64,000 nucleotides of DNA from Planctomycetota bacterium (GTDB lineage Bacteria > Planctomycetota > JAJSAM01 > JAJVHW01). Position 1 is the stretch's first letter. Each line of letters begins with the position of its first letter. The stretch lies in contig JAJRPF010000003.1 in assembly GCA_024280885.1 (NCBI GenBank), forward strand, positions 1-64,000, written 5' to 3'. The notes under the pieces are model-generated. The model was not told the origin of the DNA and did not search any database. It was given only the letters and a program-made list of their open reading frames with translations. The position numbers were made by a program, and so were the translations under genes. Shown piece by piece: positions 50,534 through 60,233 of the stretch.

Positions 50534-51322
50534 TCAACGGCGGCGCCGAGAGAGAACCGACGGGGCGACGCCCTCGGTGAGTTCGAGTCGGACGCCGGGA
50601 TCGGCCGAGGTCGCGACGAGCCGTCCGATGACAGCGTCGTTCAGCATGACCTCCACGCCGCCGTCGGCCGCGTTGCCGACGGCCATATCCGACATCTGGA
50701 AGCACGCTTCAGGCGCAACGTGCTCGACGAGGGTAGCGCCTGTCAGGTCGGCGTAGGCCACACGGGAGCGGTGGATGCCGGAGCCCCACGAGAAGCTGTA
50801 GGCCAGATCGGGCTGCCCGTCGCCGCTGATGTCAGCGACACAGAATGAGACCAGTCCGAAGCCGCCCACGGCGACACCGATTCGTTCGACGCGACTCCCC
50901 CGGATCACGAAGCCCTGGTATTGCCGCGGCCCCTCTGTGACCTGCACGAGTTGTGCGCCGAGCTGCTCCCACACCGCGTCGGTTGTCAGCTCTCGAATGG
51001 GAAACACGGCCTCGGGGTTCATCGTCGGGGTGCTCGCGAAGATCGCCTCCCGAACGCGGCGCCGCAATTCGTCGAGCGATTGGTGCTGAGGCAGTTCCGA
51101 CCGTTGCGCCGTGGCTGTCGTGGAGACGGAGGGCGCGTTCGACGCGGCGCCGATCGCGACAGAGTCGCTTGTCGCGCTCGGTTCGGTCAGGCGGGGCGCC
51201 TCGCCCTCCGTTGTGCTCACAGGTGCCGGTGCTGGTGCGCGTGCGCACCCGTCTGTTCTCGGAGCGCATGCTCCGACGAGGAGCGTCAAGGCCGTGAGTG
51301 CGAGGCAGCGAATGGGCAGCAT
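50534..51322 (-). CDS. Lipoprotein with FG-GAP/VCBS-like segment
   Basis: 262 aa. Signal peptide with lipobox LLVGAC (Cys19), then a Pro/Ser/Thr-rich linker to about residue 75. The folded part includes VSFCVADISGDGQPDLAYSF, a single calcium-binding-like D-x-x-x-D-G-x-x-D loop as in FG-GAP repeats, and SWGSGIHRSRVAYADL. Function unknown; likely on the periplasmic face. ATG at 51322 after AAAGGAGATATCCC. Divergent from the hydrolase lipoprotein at 51438 with about 115 bp between. Confidence 0.65.
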   Translation of the reverse strand: MLPIRCLALTALTLLVGACAPRTDGCARAPAPAPVSTTEGEAPRLTEPSATSDSVAIGAASNAPSVSTTATAQRSELPQHQSLDELRRRVREAIFASTPTMNPEAVFPIRELTTDAVWEQLGAQLVQVTEGPRQYQGFVIRGSRVERIGVAVGGFGLVSFCVADISGDGQPDLAYSFSWGSGIHRSRVAYADLTGATLVEHVAPEACFQMSDMAVGNAADGGVEVMLNDAVIGRLVATSADPGVRLELTEGVAPSVLSRRRR

Positions 51323-51437
51323 GGGATATCTCCTTTCAAGACGTTAGTCGCGCGCGCCAGCCCGGCGAGTAACGCCTGTGCAACACGGTACTGGGCAGTC
51401 GACGGAAGCTCTCTGTCGCGTTGCGTGTTCCTCCGGC

Positions 51438-52952
51438 ATGCAACATCGACGGCCCTCGGTCGCTCTGCTTTGCCTGCCAGTCCTCGCTCTTCTCGCGGGC
51501 TGCATCACGCCGCCCGCCGTGCTCTCTGGTGGAACGGATCACGTCCCGTTCGACGAACTCCCGCCGGACGCCGAGTCAGTCGCGGTCGTGGTGGGCGAGG
51601 ACTCCCAACTTCGGGGCATCTTCGTGCCGTCTGACCCGGGCGCGCCCGTTGTCCTGCATCTACTCGAGTCGGGGGGATCGGCGACGCACGGCACGCGGGG
51701 GATCGGTGCGTACCCGTATCTTGAGCGGTTGGCCGATCGCGGCTTCGCGTCGCTGATACTCGACTACCGCGGCGTCGGCATGTCCGACGGCGACCGCTCT
51801 CCGCATCATCTGCGGGAGGACGCTCTCGCTGCATGGGACGAGGCCGTCCGACGCGCGGGATCACCCTCCCGCGTGGTTGTTCGCGGGATGTCGATCGGAG
51901 CGCTTGCTGCTGCGTCTCTCTTGGAAGACGGCGTCGAACCTGGCGCCGTGATCCTGATTGCGCCCGTCCGAGCGGAGACGGTCGCCGGGCACTTTGCGCG
52001 GGCGTCGTACGGCGGTTTCCTCGGCGGCGCCATCTCGCTCTTCCTGGGCGACGCCGGGGATTCGGATCTGGTGGCCGCGATCGAGATGTGTCCGTCACCG
52101 CTGCTCGTCCTAGCGGCTGCGAGCGACGACGCTCTCCCCGCCGACGAGCGCGCTCTCGTGGAAGTGTCCGTGGCTTCCGTCGGGGGACGGTTCGAGCTGA
52201 TTTCGAACGAGACTCATCTCGGGCTGATCCTGCGCACGAACGAGCTCGACGCCCTCGAACTTGCGTTCTTGCAAGCCCGCTTTCCGGGGCTGCCTCCCGA
52301 GCAGAGGCAGAGCGCCGTTCCGCGAGATGCAGAGGGGATCGAGCGGGTCGACGCGTTCGTGCGGCGTCGCCGGACCGGTCGCGCGCTGGCGCTGGCAGCA
52401 GGCAGACCTGACTTCCCGCAGGAACCATGGGACGAAGAACTCCTCGTTCGCTGGTGGCGGGATCTGACGTGGTCGCGCGACGTCGCGTTCACGCCGGAAC
52501 AGGAAGACGCGCTGCTCACGTTCTCCGATCCATCGGGCGTCGCATTGGACCCTCGCGAATTGCCGACCCTGCGACGCTTCGCGACGCAGGTGCGCGAAGG
52601 GCTCACCGACGATGGGCCCGCGTTCGTCGAGAGCCTACTTGCGGTCGCCCGTGAGCGCGACATCGGCGAACATGCGTATTACGATCGGCGGCCGCCAGGC
52701 GGTGTCTTCGATCCGCTCCTGCAACTCATCGAGGGACTTGCCGAGGCCAATCGCGGAGCCGCGGACAATCCGGACGATGCGCCGCAGCGAATGCGGCTCT
52801 CGGAGCGAGCGTCATTCCGTGTCGGTCTGCGGCTGTTGCTGAAGGCCGCGGGCATCCCCGAACGCGTGCGTGGAGACGCAGCGTCCGGCTGGCTTGTAGA
52901 GGTCGACGTCGGCGATGGCTGGAACCCTCTCGATCTCGACATCACGAGATAG
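51438..52952 (+). CDS. Alpha/beta hydrolase lipoprotein
   Basis: 504 aa. Signal peptide MQHRRPSVALLCLPVLALLAGC with lipid-attachment Cys22. Residues about 65-290 form the hydrolase: LILDYRGVGMSDGDRSPHH, the nucleophile elbow RGMSIGALAA, and NETHLGLILR with the likely catalytic His. The C-terminal 200 residues are Arg/Glu-rich helices with no known domain. Resembles dienelactone-hydrolase/acyl-protein thioesterase-like enzymes. Substrate unknown. ATG 51438 is preferred over the longer frame at 51378 because it starts a proper signal peptide. Confidence 0.78.
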   Translation: MQHRRPSVALLCLPVLALLAGCITPPAVLSGGTDHVPFDELPPDAESVAVVVGEDSQLRGIFVPSDPGAPVVLHLLESGGSATHGTRGIGAYPYLERLADRGFASLILDYRGVGMSDGDRSPHHLREDALAAWDEAVRRAGSPSRVVVRGMSIGALAAASLLEDGVEPGAVILIAPVRAETVAGHFARASYGGFLGGAISLFLGDAGDSDLVAAIEMCPSPLLVLAAASDDALPADERALVEVSVASVGGRFELISNETHLGLILRTNELDALELAFLQARFPGLPPEQRQSAVPRDAEGIERVDAFVRRRRTGRALALAAGRPDFPQEPWDEELLVRWWRDLTWSRDVAFTPEQEDALLTFSDPSGVALDPRELPTLRRFATQVREGLTDDGPAFVESLLAVARERDIGEHAYYDRRPPGGVFDPLLQLIEGLAEANRGAADNPDDAPQRMRLSERASFRVGLRLLLKAAGIPERVRGDAASGWLVEVDVGDGWNPLDLDITR

Positions 52953-53050
52953 GGAATCCGGCGCCATGACGACGAGAGGATGCGTCATCGATGCACGACG
53001 GTGTCACAACAGTTGGAGCTCCTGTTCACACGTCGTCTAACGTTGTCTCC

Positions 53051-53557
53051 ATGAGACCAGAGGACGTCGCTGCGTTGCTCTTCGAACCGCCCCCGATGGT
53101 GGACGGGGAACTGCGCGTGGTGCTCGCCGCGCGTGTCCCCGGCGATCCAGCGCAAGATTGGGTTCCGGCGTACCACTTCGAGCTCTACGTTGAGCGACCC
53201 GTCGAGGGGCGCGTCGGGCCGATCGGCCACGTCAATCTGCGGATCGGAGACACGGAGCATGTCCTCATGCACGCGGGACACATCGGCTACTCGGTCGACC
53301 CCGCGTGGCGCGGGCAGCGGTTCGCGGCGCGTGCAGCGATGATGGTGATCGCGTTCGCGCACGCCATCGGCAGGCAGACGCTCTGGATCACGTGCAACCC
53401 CGACAACGCCGCGTCGCTGCGGACGCTCGAGATCCTCGGCGCGGAGCGCGTCGAAGAAGTGGCTGTCCCCCCAGGCACGGAGATGTATGCGCGGGGAGAA
53501 CGCCGCAAGATCCGTTTCCGTCTCCGGAGATCGCGCGCTTGCGACGGATCGAAGTGA
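53051..53557 (+). CDS. GNAT-family N-acetyltransferase
   Basis: 168 aa. Pattern of RimJ/RimL-type acetyltransferases: GPIGHVNLRIGD, the CoA loop YSVDPAWRGQRFAARAAMMV, and TLWITCNPDNAASLRTLEIL, the last being the conserved helix with N-x-A-S. Acetylates an amino group of a protein or small molecule, target unknown. Start ambiguous: ATG 53051 (MRPEDVAALL) is chosen; ATG 52991 in frame gives 20 more residues without a domain. No operon partner; the lyase gene is convergent, 13 bp away. Confidence 0.85.
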   Translation: MRPEDVAALLFEPPPMVDGELRVVLAARVPGDPAQDWVPAYHFELYVERPVEGRVGPIGHVNLRIGDTEHVLMHAGHIGYSVDPAWRGQRFAARAAMMVIAFAHAIGRQTLWITCNPDNAASLRTLEILGAERVEEVAVPPGTEMYARGERRKIRFRLRRSRACDGSK

Positions 53558-53569
53558 AGCGACTGCGAC

Positions 53570-54655
53570 CTATTCCGAGAGAAGCGACTCGAACGCTCGC
53601 CGGATCTCGGCGTCCTCGATGTCCATGAGTGCGTTGCCGACGTAGAGCTCGAACGAAGATTGCCCGGGTAGGCTGCGTGGACGCACTCCGCCGAAGAGCC
53701 AGAGTCCCGTCTCTTCAGCGACGCGGTCGCGTGCGGAGAGCGCGGCGTCCGGATCGAGGTCGAGCACGACGTGCATCATATTGACGTGTGGCGGATCCGG
53801 GATGATGTGCAGACCGGGCGTTCCGTCGAGCGTTGCGGCAAGCCGGCGCGCACGTTCGAGATACGCCGGGAAACGCTCCAGTTGCGCGTCCAGGCGGCTC
53901 GCTGCCGAAGCGACGTTAGGGAGCAGTGTGTAGAGGTTGCCGCCCATCCGACGCTGCCAGAGACGTGCCTCGTCGATGAAGTCGCGCGGGCCGAGCAGGA
54001 GTGCGCCTGGAAGCGCTCCGATGCCCTTGTAGAACGAGACGTAGATCGAGTCGAAGAGAGCCGCAATCTCGCCGAACGGGCGCTCGTAGGCCGCTTGCGC
54101 TTCCCAGACACGCGCACCGTCAAGGTGGACCTTCATTCCTCGCGCTCGGGCCAGACCGGAGAGTTCGGAGAGCTCGCCCCACGACGGGAGCTGTCCACCG
54201 TTCTCGCGTGTGGGTAGCTCCACGACGAGTGCCGAGAGTGGCTCCGCGACCGCGGCGAGATCCCGAGGGAGAAGGACGCGGTGCGCGGCCCCGACAAGCG
54301 TTGCGCGCAGTCCAAAGAGATGGCTGTAGCCGCGCTGCTCATGCAACTCCAAGTGACTGGTCGGGTGCATGCCGAAGTGGCCATCGGCCCCGCCCCAGAT
54401 CCGCATGGCGATCCCCTGCGCCATGGTTCCACTCGGAAGGAAACGCGCTGCCGGTAGGTCGAAGAGCGTCGCGAGTCGCGCTTCGAAGCTCTCGATGAAC
54501 GCGCCTGCGCCGTAGACGTCCGCATCGACGCCCTGGTCGTGGCACCAGGCCGCGACACGCGCCAACTCGGCGGCTGCGTCGGGGACCCCGTGACCGTGAA
54601 GGACGCGCGAGCGTCGACGCAGTTCGCGGCGCTGCATGGCAAGATCCGTGTCCAT
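53570..54655 (-). CDS. Threonine-aldolase-like PLP enzyme
   Basis: 361 aa, fold type I PLP enzyme. Visible: FLPSGTMAQGIAMRIW, substrate-side HPTSHLELHE, the cofactor Asp and Arg in KVHLDGARVWEAQ, and the PLP-binding Lys in VSFYKGIGALPGAL. These features match L-threonine aldolases, which split threonine to glycine and acetaldehyde, or related beta-eliminating lyases. The usual THxxE/HxxHxx part is modified, so the natural substrate may differ. ATG at 54655 six bases after GGAGGAG. Confidence 0.85.
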   Translation of the reverse strand: MDTDLAMQRRELRRRSRVLHGHGVPDAAAELARVAAWCHDQGVDADVYGAGAFIESFEARLATLFDLPAARFLPSGTMAQGIAMRIWGGADGHFGMHPTSHLELHEQRGYSHLFGLRATLVGAAHRVLLPRDLAAVAEPLSALVVELPTRENGGQLPSWGELSELSGLARARGMKVHLDGARVWEAQAAYERPFGEIAALFDSIYVSFYKGIGALPGALLLGPRDFIDEARLWQRRMGGNLYTLLPNVASAASRLDAQLERFPAYLERARRLAATLDGTPGLHIIPDPPHVNMMHVVLDLDPDAALSARDRVAEETGLWLFGGVRPRSLPGQSSFELYVGNALMDIEDAEIRRAFESLLSE

Positions 54656-54789
54656 CGCTGTCTCCTCCAAGGACCGAGCAGAGGCCGCTGCTCCATCAGA
54701 CTAGAGCCCTCAGGTGGATGCTAACCCGCGCTACTCACCGACGATCCCCGTTGCCGGTGCCGCACAAGCCCCGGGCGTCTACCCTGCGG

Positions 54790-55938
54790 CTACTCGGTCT
54801 TGCCTGCGACGGTCACCTTGCCCGAGTAGTTGACGCCGACCAGGACGACGCCCTTCCAACCCGGAAGTTCTCCGGCGGTGAGGTGGTGGAAGCGATCGGT
54901 GTCGCGCGCGACGACGTCTTCGTTCCACTGAGAAGCGATACGGGTGAAGACGCGGATCGTCCCGTCGTATCCAGCGGTCGCGGCCTCCAGCCCGGGTGCG
55001 GTCGGGTCCAGGTCGGCCAGCACCGCACCGCGCAGTTTGTCGGGGCCCCGATGGAGGACAACGCGCCCATCCGCGCGATGATCGTCCGCTCCATCGTCGC
55101 TCGTCGTCAGAAACGTCAAGGTGCCGTCGTCGTCGGCCGCCAGCACGTCTCGTCCGGCGGCGGCAATGCGCGCGCGTCCGGCGTCGCGCTTGTCGCGCGG
55201 AATCGGGACCGGGCCGAGCACTCCGCTCAGCGAGATGTCGATGACCGACCCGTCGCGGCACGCGACGACAACTCCGCCTGATGTGGGCGCGATCGAACGT
55301 CCGGGACCGGGCAGTGGCGCAGAGTGGGCGGGCCACGGTGCGGCTGCCTGACGACCGAGCAGGTGGATCTTGTTGCTGTAACCGGTGACCCAGACGCCGC
55401 TCGGGCGGATGCAGACGCCGTGCAGCAGCGCGTTGTCCTCGTATACCTGCGTCGCCGTCCATTCATCGCCGTCGCGCCTGACGTAGACGACGGCGCCCTT
55501 CGCGCCGGCATCGTCTTCGCCGCCGGACGTCACACCGACGGCGACGATCTCGTCTCCCGGTCGATTGGCGTCCACGTCGCCGACATCGACCTGGATCATC
55601 TCACCGGGCGTTCTGGCGATGATCTCGTCGCGCCACTCGGTTCCATCACGCCAGATCAATCGCAGCGTGTGATCCGTGCCGACCACGACGATCTCGTTGC
55701 CCGGGACGTCGGGCAGAACGTCGCCGACGGCGACACCGCTCAGTCGGCTCCCCGTTTCGAGCAGGACCTGCGACCACCACCCGGTTGCCATGGCTTTGGA
55801 GCCCGGCTCGCGGGGCCGGGCGCCGGCGGGATCTGAGTCGACGTCGGGGCCGCTCTCAGCTGGACGCGGCGGGTTGCCGCAACTCGCGAGAGCGATCAGT
55901 GAGACCAGCAGAGCGATCGTCGCCGACGGACGGTTCAT
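54790..55938 (-). CDS. Lipoprotein with VCBS/propeller-like repeats
   Basis: 382 aa. Lipobox LIALASC (Cys20) after MNRPSATIALLVS. The body repeats GVAVGDVLPDVPGNEIVVVG, QVDVGDVDANRPGDEIVAVG and AVLADLDPTAPGLEAATAG, i.e. blades with G-D-V-D-x-x-x-x-D-E-I loops as in FG-GAP/VCBS propellers. No catalytic motif. Probably a periplasmic or outer-surface binding protein of the type common in planctomycete genomes. ATG at 55938. Confidence 0.7.
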   Translation of the reverse strand: MNRPSATIALLVSLIALASCGNPPRPAESGPDVDSDPAGARPREPGSKAMATGWWSQVLLETGSRLSGVAVGDVLPDVPGNEIVVVGTDHTLRLIWRDGTEWRDEIIARTPGEMIQVDVGDVDANRPGDEIVAVGVTSGGEDDAGAKGAVVYVRRDGDEWTATQVYEDNALLHGVCIRPSGVWVTGYSNKIHLLGRQAAAPWPAHSAPLPGPGRSIAPTSGGVVVACRDGSVIDISLSGVLGPVPIPRDKRDAGRARIAAAGRDVLAADDDGTLTFLTTSDDGADDHRADGRVVLHRGPDKLRGAVLADLDPTAPGLEAATAGYDGTIRVFTRIASQWNEDVVARDTDRFHHLTAGELPGWKGVVLVGVNYSGKVTVAGKTE

Positions 55939-56030
55939 AGAGTCCTCCGGCGCGCGATCCTACCAGTACTGCGGGAGATCCGCGCCGGCACTCCGGCCTC
56001 GGTCGCCAGTGGAACCAGCCAAGTTGCGTC

Positions 56031-57158
56031 TCAGCGGGCCGGGAAGGGGCCGACGGTCTCGACGCCGAGAGTCTCCAGGGCCGACTCGTCGCCGTTTGTG
56101 GTCCAGACGTCGCCCTTGCCCTTCGAGCCGTCGAAGCGACTCCCCGGTCCGGCGCTTACGTCGACAGTTTCGAGGAGGTCGTTGCCCGGACCCGAGCGCA
56201 CGTCGAGTGCACCGAACGTGCAGCCCGTGATCTGGAACCAATCGTCGCTCTTGCCGGTCGAGAAGGTCGCCGTGCGGTCGAAGATCGTGTCGGTCAGTGT
56301 GACGAGTTGCACGTCCGGAGATGCTGTGAGCTTCACTCCCCCGCGGAAGCGAGATCCGGTCGTCTCGACGTCGATGTCGCCGCGCAGGTTCACGTCACCC
56401 GACGCAGTCGAGTCGAAGAAGCGCAGAGCGCCGTTGGCGCGGACGACGGTCACTTTCACCGAGCCGAAGTCGCAACGCCTCGCGAAGATCCCGGCCGCGA
56501 CGTCGCTCGGGCGATTCGGAGAACGCGCCAGGACGGATGTCGCGCCGGTGATCGTGCTGTCGGTGGCGACGAGCTGTGTTCTGTGCGAGGAACCCGCCAT
56601 CTTGAGCACGCCACCGACGGACGTGTTCACAAGCGTGGCGACGGCGACACGACTGGCCTGCGTGCGACGCATATTGATCTTGAGATTGCCGGAGATCTCG
56701 ACGGTATCGAGGCCGAATTCGCTGCGCAGTCCACCTGTGAAGACGACGTTGCGTGGACGCGGCGTGGCGACGCCGTCGGCGCCTCGCTCTACGGCGATCT
56801 CGGAGGCGCGCGATCGTCCGAACTTCAACTTCCAGTCGCGCGTCACGCCCACGGCATCGAAGAAGCTCCCACCGTTGATCTGTGTCTCGCCACGGCCGGC
56901 GATCCGGAGTCCGGTCTCGGTCGGTGTGATCGTGAGCAGCGCGGGTCCGCTCGGACCCGTGAGGATGAGGTCGCCGTTGCGCACCTTCACCTTGACGTTC
57001 GGAGGGGGCGGCGCCTTGGTTCCGCCACCACCGCCACCTCGGTGGTAGTCCGCATGAGCAACCGGTGCGGCCACGAGCATCAGGGCAGAGAGCAATGTGA
57101 GTGCTGCCACAGCGGGCAGCAGACGTACGGCGTGCGTCTTCGAGACCGAGTTCTTCAT
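56031..57158 (-). CDS. Secreted protein, probably beta-helical, unknown family
   Basis: 375 aa. Signal peptide MKNSVSKTHAVRLLPAVAAL with cleavage near AHADY, then a Gly-run and Pro-rich linker (HRGGGGGGTKAPPPPNVKVK). The remainder alternates short beta strands and polar turns (VEISGNLKINMRRTQASRVA, DIDVETTGSRFRGGVKLTAS), suggesting a right-handed beta-helix. No cysteines of note and no enzyme motif. ATG at 57158 after AAGGGGAGAATACG. Divergent from the SPFH gene. Confidence 0.65.
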   Translation of the reverse strand: MKNSVSKTHAVRLLPAVAALTLLSALMLVAAPVAHADYHRGGGGGGTKAPPPPNVKVKVRNGDLILTGPSGPALLTITPTETGLRIAGRGETQINGGSFFDAVGVTRDWKLKFGRSRASEIAVERGADGVATPRPRNVVFTGGLRSEFGLDTVEISGNLKINMRRTQASRVAVATLVNTSVGGVLKMAGSSHRTQLVATDSTITGATSVLARSPNRPSDVAAGIFARRCDFGSVKVTVVRANGALRFFDSTASGDVNLRGDIDVETTGSRFRGGVKLTASPDVQLVTLTDTIFDRTATFSTGKSDDWFQITGCTFGALDVRSGPGNDLLETVDVSAGPGSRFDGSKGKGDVWTTNGDESALETLGVETVGPFPAR

Positions 57159-57379
57159 CGTATTCTCCCCTTCGGTGGTTCACGGGATGTGACCGCCGTC
57201 ACGAGCCCCTCAGTGTAGGGGGCGATGGCGTTACGAGAATCCGAGTCAATTCACGGCTAGCGCGGTTGATCCGGAATTCTCGGGATTGTGCGACCCCCGA
57301 GATCTGCGGCCGGTTCCACCTCTTGTGCCGCCACGCACGGCGTGGGCCGCGACCTCGACGGCGCAAAGAGGAGGTTGCT

Positions 57380-59476
57380 GTGCTCGTGGTACTGACGTCC
57401 GTCTGGACATACGTGTTTCTTGTTCTGGTTCTTGGTGGAGTGTTCGCGTTTTTCTCGCTCCATGTGATCGGCCCGGCGGAAGTCGGATTGGTCATGCGCT
57501 GCGCTGGTCCGCGACTGCCCGACGACAACCCGATCGCGTTCCGCGGAGAGGCCGGCTATCAGGCCGAGCTTCTCATGCCCGGTTTGCGCTTCCGTCCGTG
57601 GCCGCTCTTCCGCGTCGAGAAGCACCCGTGGGTGCAGGTCCCGGCGCGCGAGATCGGCGTGATCATCGCCCAGGTCGGGCGTGCGCTCGAACCCGGCGCG
57701 AAGTCGGGCGTCTACAAGCCGGAATTCGGCGACTACACAGATCTGCGGGCGTTCGTTCGTGGCGGCGGACAGAAGGGGGTGCAGCGCCGTGTTCTGGCGC
57801 CCGGAGCACTCGTTCCCCTGCACCCGGTCGCGTTCCTCGCGATCACGAAGCGGCGTGTCTACGGACTCGCGATCTCGCCCGAGTTGCAGGGCCGACGGAG
57901 CGAAGGGACGCTCAAGCCCGAGTCGTTCAACCTGAAGCCACAGCAACTGAACGTCGTGCGGATTGCTCCGCGCAACGACGAGCGCGGGACATCGGACGTA
58001 GTCGGCGTCGTGACGACACTCGAGGGGCGCCCACTGGCATCGGGCTACATCGCCAGCCGTCTCGGCGGCTTCGATGATGTCGCGGCAATCGAGAGCGACA
58101 ATCCGCGTGACGACTCGCTGCTGATCGACGCGCTACTGGGCGATCGCAACGACGTGCACGAGAACTACCAGGACTTCCAGGCGTTCCTCGACGCTGGGGG
58201 CGAGATGGGGCTGCAACACGATGTGCTGCGCTACGGCGCGTACAACCTCAACCCGTTCCTGGTCCGTGTGGAGATCGTCCCCATGCTGGTCGTGCAGCAG
58301 GGCGAGGCTGCCGCCGTCAAGGCCTACGTCGGGCTCTCGACGCAGGATACGTCGGGCGCGAGTTTCAAGTTCGGATCGCTGGTCCGGCCCGGGCACCGTG
58401 GTCTCTGGCGCGAGCCACTACGGACTGGCAAGTACGCGATCAACCCGCGCATCTACCAGGCCGAGATCGTCCCGACCGCGATCCTCAATCTCAATTGGGC
58501 GCGCGCGGTCTCGACCGCGCACAGCCTGGACGCGAAGCTCGAGCCGATCATCGCGAAGAGCAAGGAGGGCTTTGTCTTCAGCATCGATCTGCAGGTATTG
58601 ATCCACGTTCCGGATGCGCATGCACCGCGCGTGATCTCGATGGTCGGCACCATGCAGAACCTCGTAACCGAGGTCTTGCAGGCGGCGGTCGGCAACCTCT
58701 TCCGCGACAAGCTCGGATCGATGGAGGCCATTGCATTCATCGAGAGCCGACAACTCGTGCAGGCCGAGGCGTTCGAGCACATCCGCACCCAGCTCGCGCA
58801 CTACGAGGTCGAGACACGTGGCGTCTACATACAGGACGTGACGTTGCCGGTGGACATCGTGAACGTGCTGAAGCAGCGCGAGATCGCCAATCAGGAGATC
58901 GCCACGTATCAGATGCAGCAGAGTGCGCAGACCGAGCGGGTCAACATGGAGAAGGCGAAGGGAACCGCGGACATGCAGGCGGAACTCGCGCGCTCTGCTG
59001 TGGGTGTTGACGTCAAGACCAACGACGCTCTGGCCCGCGAGCGCGAGGGGCGCGGCGAGGCCGCGTACATCGAACAGACAGGACAGGCGGCTGGCGCCGA
59101 GGTGCGCGCGATCGGTCTGGCGCGCGCCGAAGCGTATGAACGCCAGGTCGCAGCGCTCGGCGCGGCGAGCACTGCGATGGTGAACGCTGTCGAAGCGCTC
59201 TCGCGCGGGAACATGCCCTTCGTTCCGGAGGTGCTCGTGACGGGCGGAGGAGGAGCGTTCGAGGCGTTGGCGGCAACGCTGACGACGTCTCTGCGCGCAC
59301 ACGTCGCACATGGTCCGGATGAAACAGCCGTGGACGAGACGCGTGTCCCGGGGCAGGTCTGGCAGTGCGACATCGATGATGATGCGAGTGAGGCGACCGA
59401 GAGCGATCCGGAGCTCCGCGCTGAGATCGTCGAGGATGCGTCCTCGGGTCCACTCCCGATCGACGAGTCTCTGTAA
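57380..59476 (+). CDS. Large SPFH/flotillin-like membrane protein
   Basis: 698 aa from GTG 57380, five bases after AGAGGAGG. N-terminal helix SVWTYVFLVLVLGGVFAFFS, then SPFH-type sequence VIGPAEVGLVMRCAGPRL. The region up to about 380 repeats an element of the type VLxxGAxxLxPxxFxV (residues near 140 and 290), so it looks like duplicated SPFH-type beta modules. The classic SPFH end follows: LYHV-like VLIHVPDAHAPRVISMVGTM, VETRGVYIQDVTLPVDIVNV, and a long coiled coil (LKQREIANQEIATYQMQQSA). The C-terminal 60 residues are acidic. Flotillins organise membrane microdomains and oligomerise. No NfeD partner gene is adjacent. Confidence 0.82.
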   Translation: MLVVLTSVWTYVFLVLVLGGVFAFFSLHVIGPAEVGLVMRCAGPRLPDDNPIAFRGEAGYQAELLMPGLRFRPWPLFRVEKHPWVQVPAREIGVIIAQVGRALEPGAKSGVYKPEFGDYTDLRAFVRGGGQKGVQRRVLAPGALVPLHPVAFLAITKRRVYGLAISPELQGRRSEGTLKPESFNLKPQQLNVVRIAPRNDERGTSDVVGVVTTLEGRPLASGYIASRLGGFDDVAAIESDNPRDDSLLIDALLGDRNDVHENYQDFQAFLDAGGEMGLQHDVLRYGAYNLNPFLVRVEIVPMLVVQQGEAAAVKAYVGLSTQDTSGASFKFGSLVRPGHRGLWREPLRTGKYAINPRIYQAEIVPTAILNLNWARAVSTAHSLDAKLEPIIAKSKEGFVFSIDLQVLIHVPDAHAPRVISMVGTMQNLVTEVLQAAVGNLFRDKLGSMEAIAFIESRQLVQAEAFEHIRTQLAHYEVETRGVYIQDVTLPVDIVNVLKQREIANQEIATYQMQQSAQTERVNMEKAKGTADMQAELARSAVGVDVKTNDALAREREGRGEAAYIEQTGQAAGAEVRAIGLARAEAYERQVAALGAASTAMVNAVEALSRGNMPFVPEVLVTGGGGAFEALAATLTTSLRAHVAHGPDETAVDETRVPGQVWQCDIDDDASEATESDPELRAEIVEDASSGPLPIDESL

Positions 59477-59563
59477 TCAGACGCCACGCAATCGGACACC
59501 ACGCTGTGAGATAGCTCGCCACGCGCAGGTCCTCCGCTCCAAACTCGGGGCGGAGGACTCAAC

Positions 59564-60088
59564 ATGAAGAGCGTGGCCCCCGACCGACTCCGCAACAAGC
59601 GGATCGATCTCATCGACGTCCGAACAGCACCGGAGTTCGAGGCGCTGCACGCGACCGGCGCGCGGAATATTCCCCTCCACCAATTCGATGCGCGAGCGGT
59701 CCTCGTGACGTCGCGTGGGGATTCCGAGGCGCCCATCTACCTGATCTGCAAGTCGGGGCAGCGGGCGGCCCAGGCCGCCGAGAAACTGCGCGCCGCGGGC
59801 TGTGAGGCGGCGGTGTCCGTCGACGGCGGGATCGTCGCCTGGGAGCGCGCCGGCCTGCCTGTGACTCGGGGCAAGAGCAGTGTGATCTCACTCGAACGCC
59901 AGGTCCGCATCGCTGCTGGCTCCATCGTGTTGATCGGGGCCATTCTGGCACTGACAGTTCATCCGAACTTTGCCGCGATCTCCGCATTCGTCGGTGCCGG
60001 GCTCGTGTTCGCCGGGATCACGGATACGTGTGGAATGGGAATGGCGCTGGCACGGATGCCGTGGAATCGGGCGACGACGTCGGACTGA
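59564..60088 (+). CDS. YgaP-like rhodanese with DUF2892 membrane domain
   Basis: 174 aa. Rhodanese domain 1-105: IDLIDVRTAPEFEALHATGA and the active-site loop CKSGQRA (Cys near 66). Residues 115-170 are the DUF2892 two-helix hairpin QVRIAAGSIVLIGAILALTV and FVGAGLVFAGITDTCGMGMA, as in E. coli YgaP, a membrane sulfurtransferase. Moves sulfane sulfur at the cytoplasmic membrane face. ATG at 59564. With the persulfide dioxygenase-rhodanese and the DsrE protein, it is the third sulfur-relay protein in the window. Confidence 0.92.
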   Translation: MKSVAPDRLRNKRIDLIDVRTAPEFEALHATGARNIPLHQFDARAVLVTSRGDSEAPIYLICKSGQRAAQAAEKLRAAGCEAAVSVDGGIVAWERAGLPVTRGKSSVISLERQVRIAAGSIVLIGAILALTVHPNFAAISAFVGAGLVFAGITDTCGMGMALARMPWNRATTSD

Positions 60089-60233
60089 GCGGTGTCGGAG
60101 ATCCTTGGCGTGCGGAGTAACACGACGCCTCTTGCTGCGACCGACGTCACTGATTCAACGCACCGACTCGCGTAAGCTGGTCTCCACATGAAAGAAGGTG
60201 GGGCGGTGTGCCACCCGTCCTGCGGAGGCCGAA

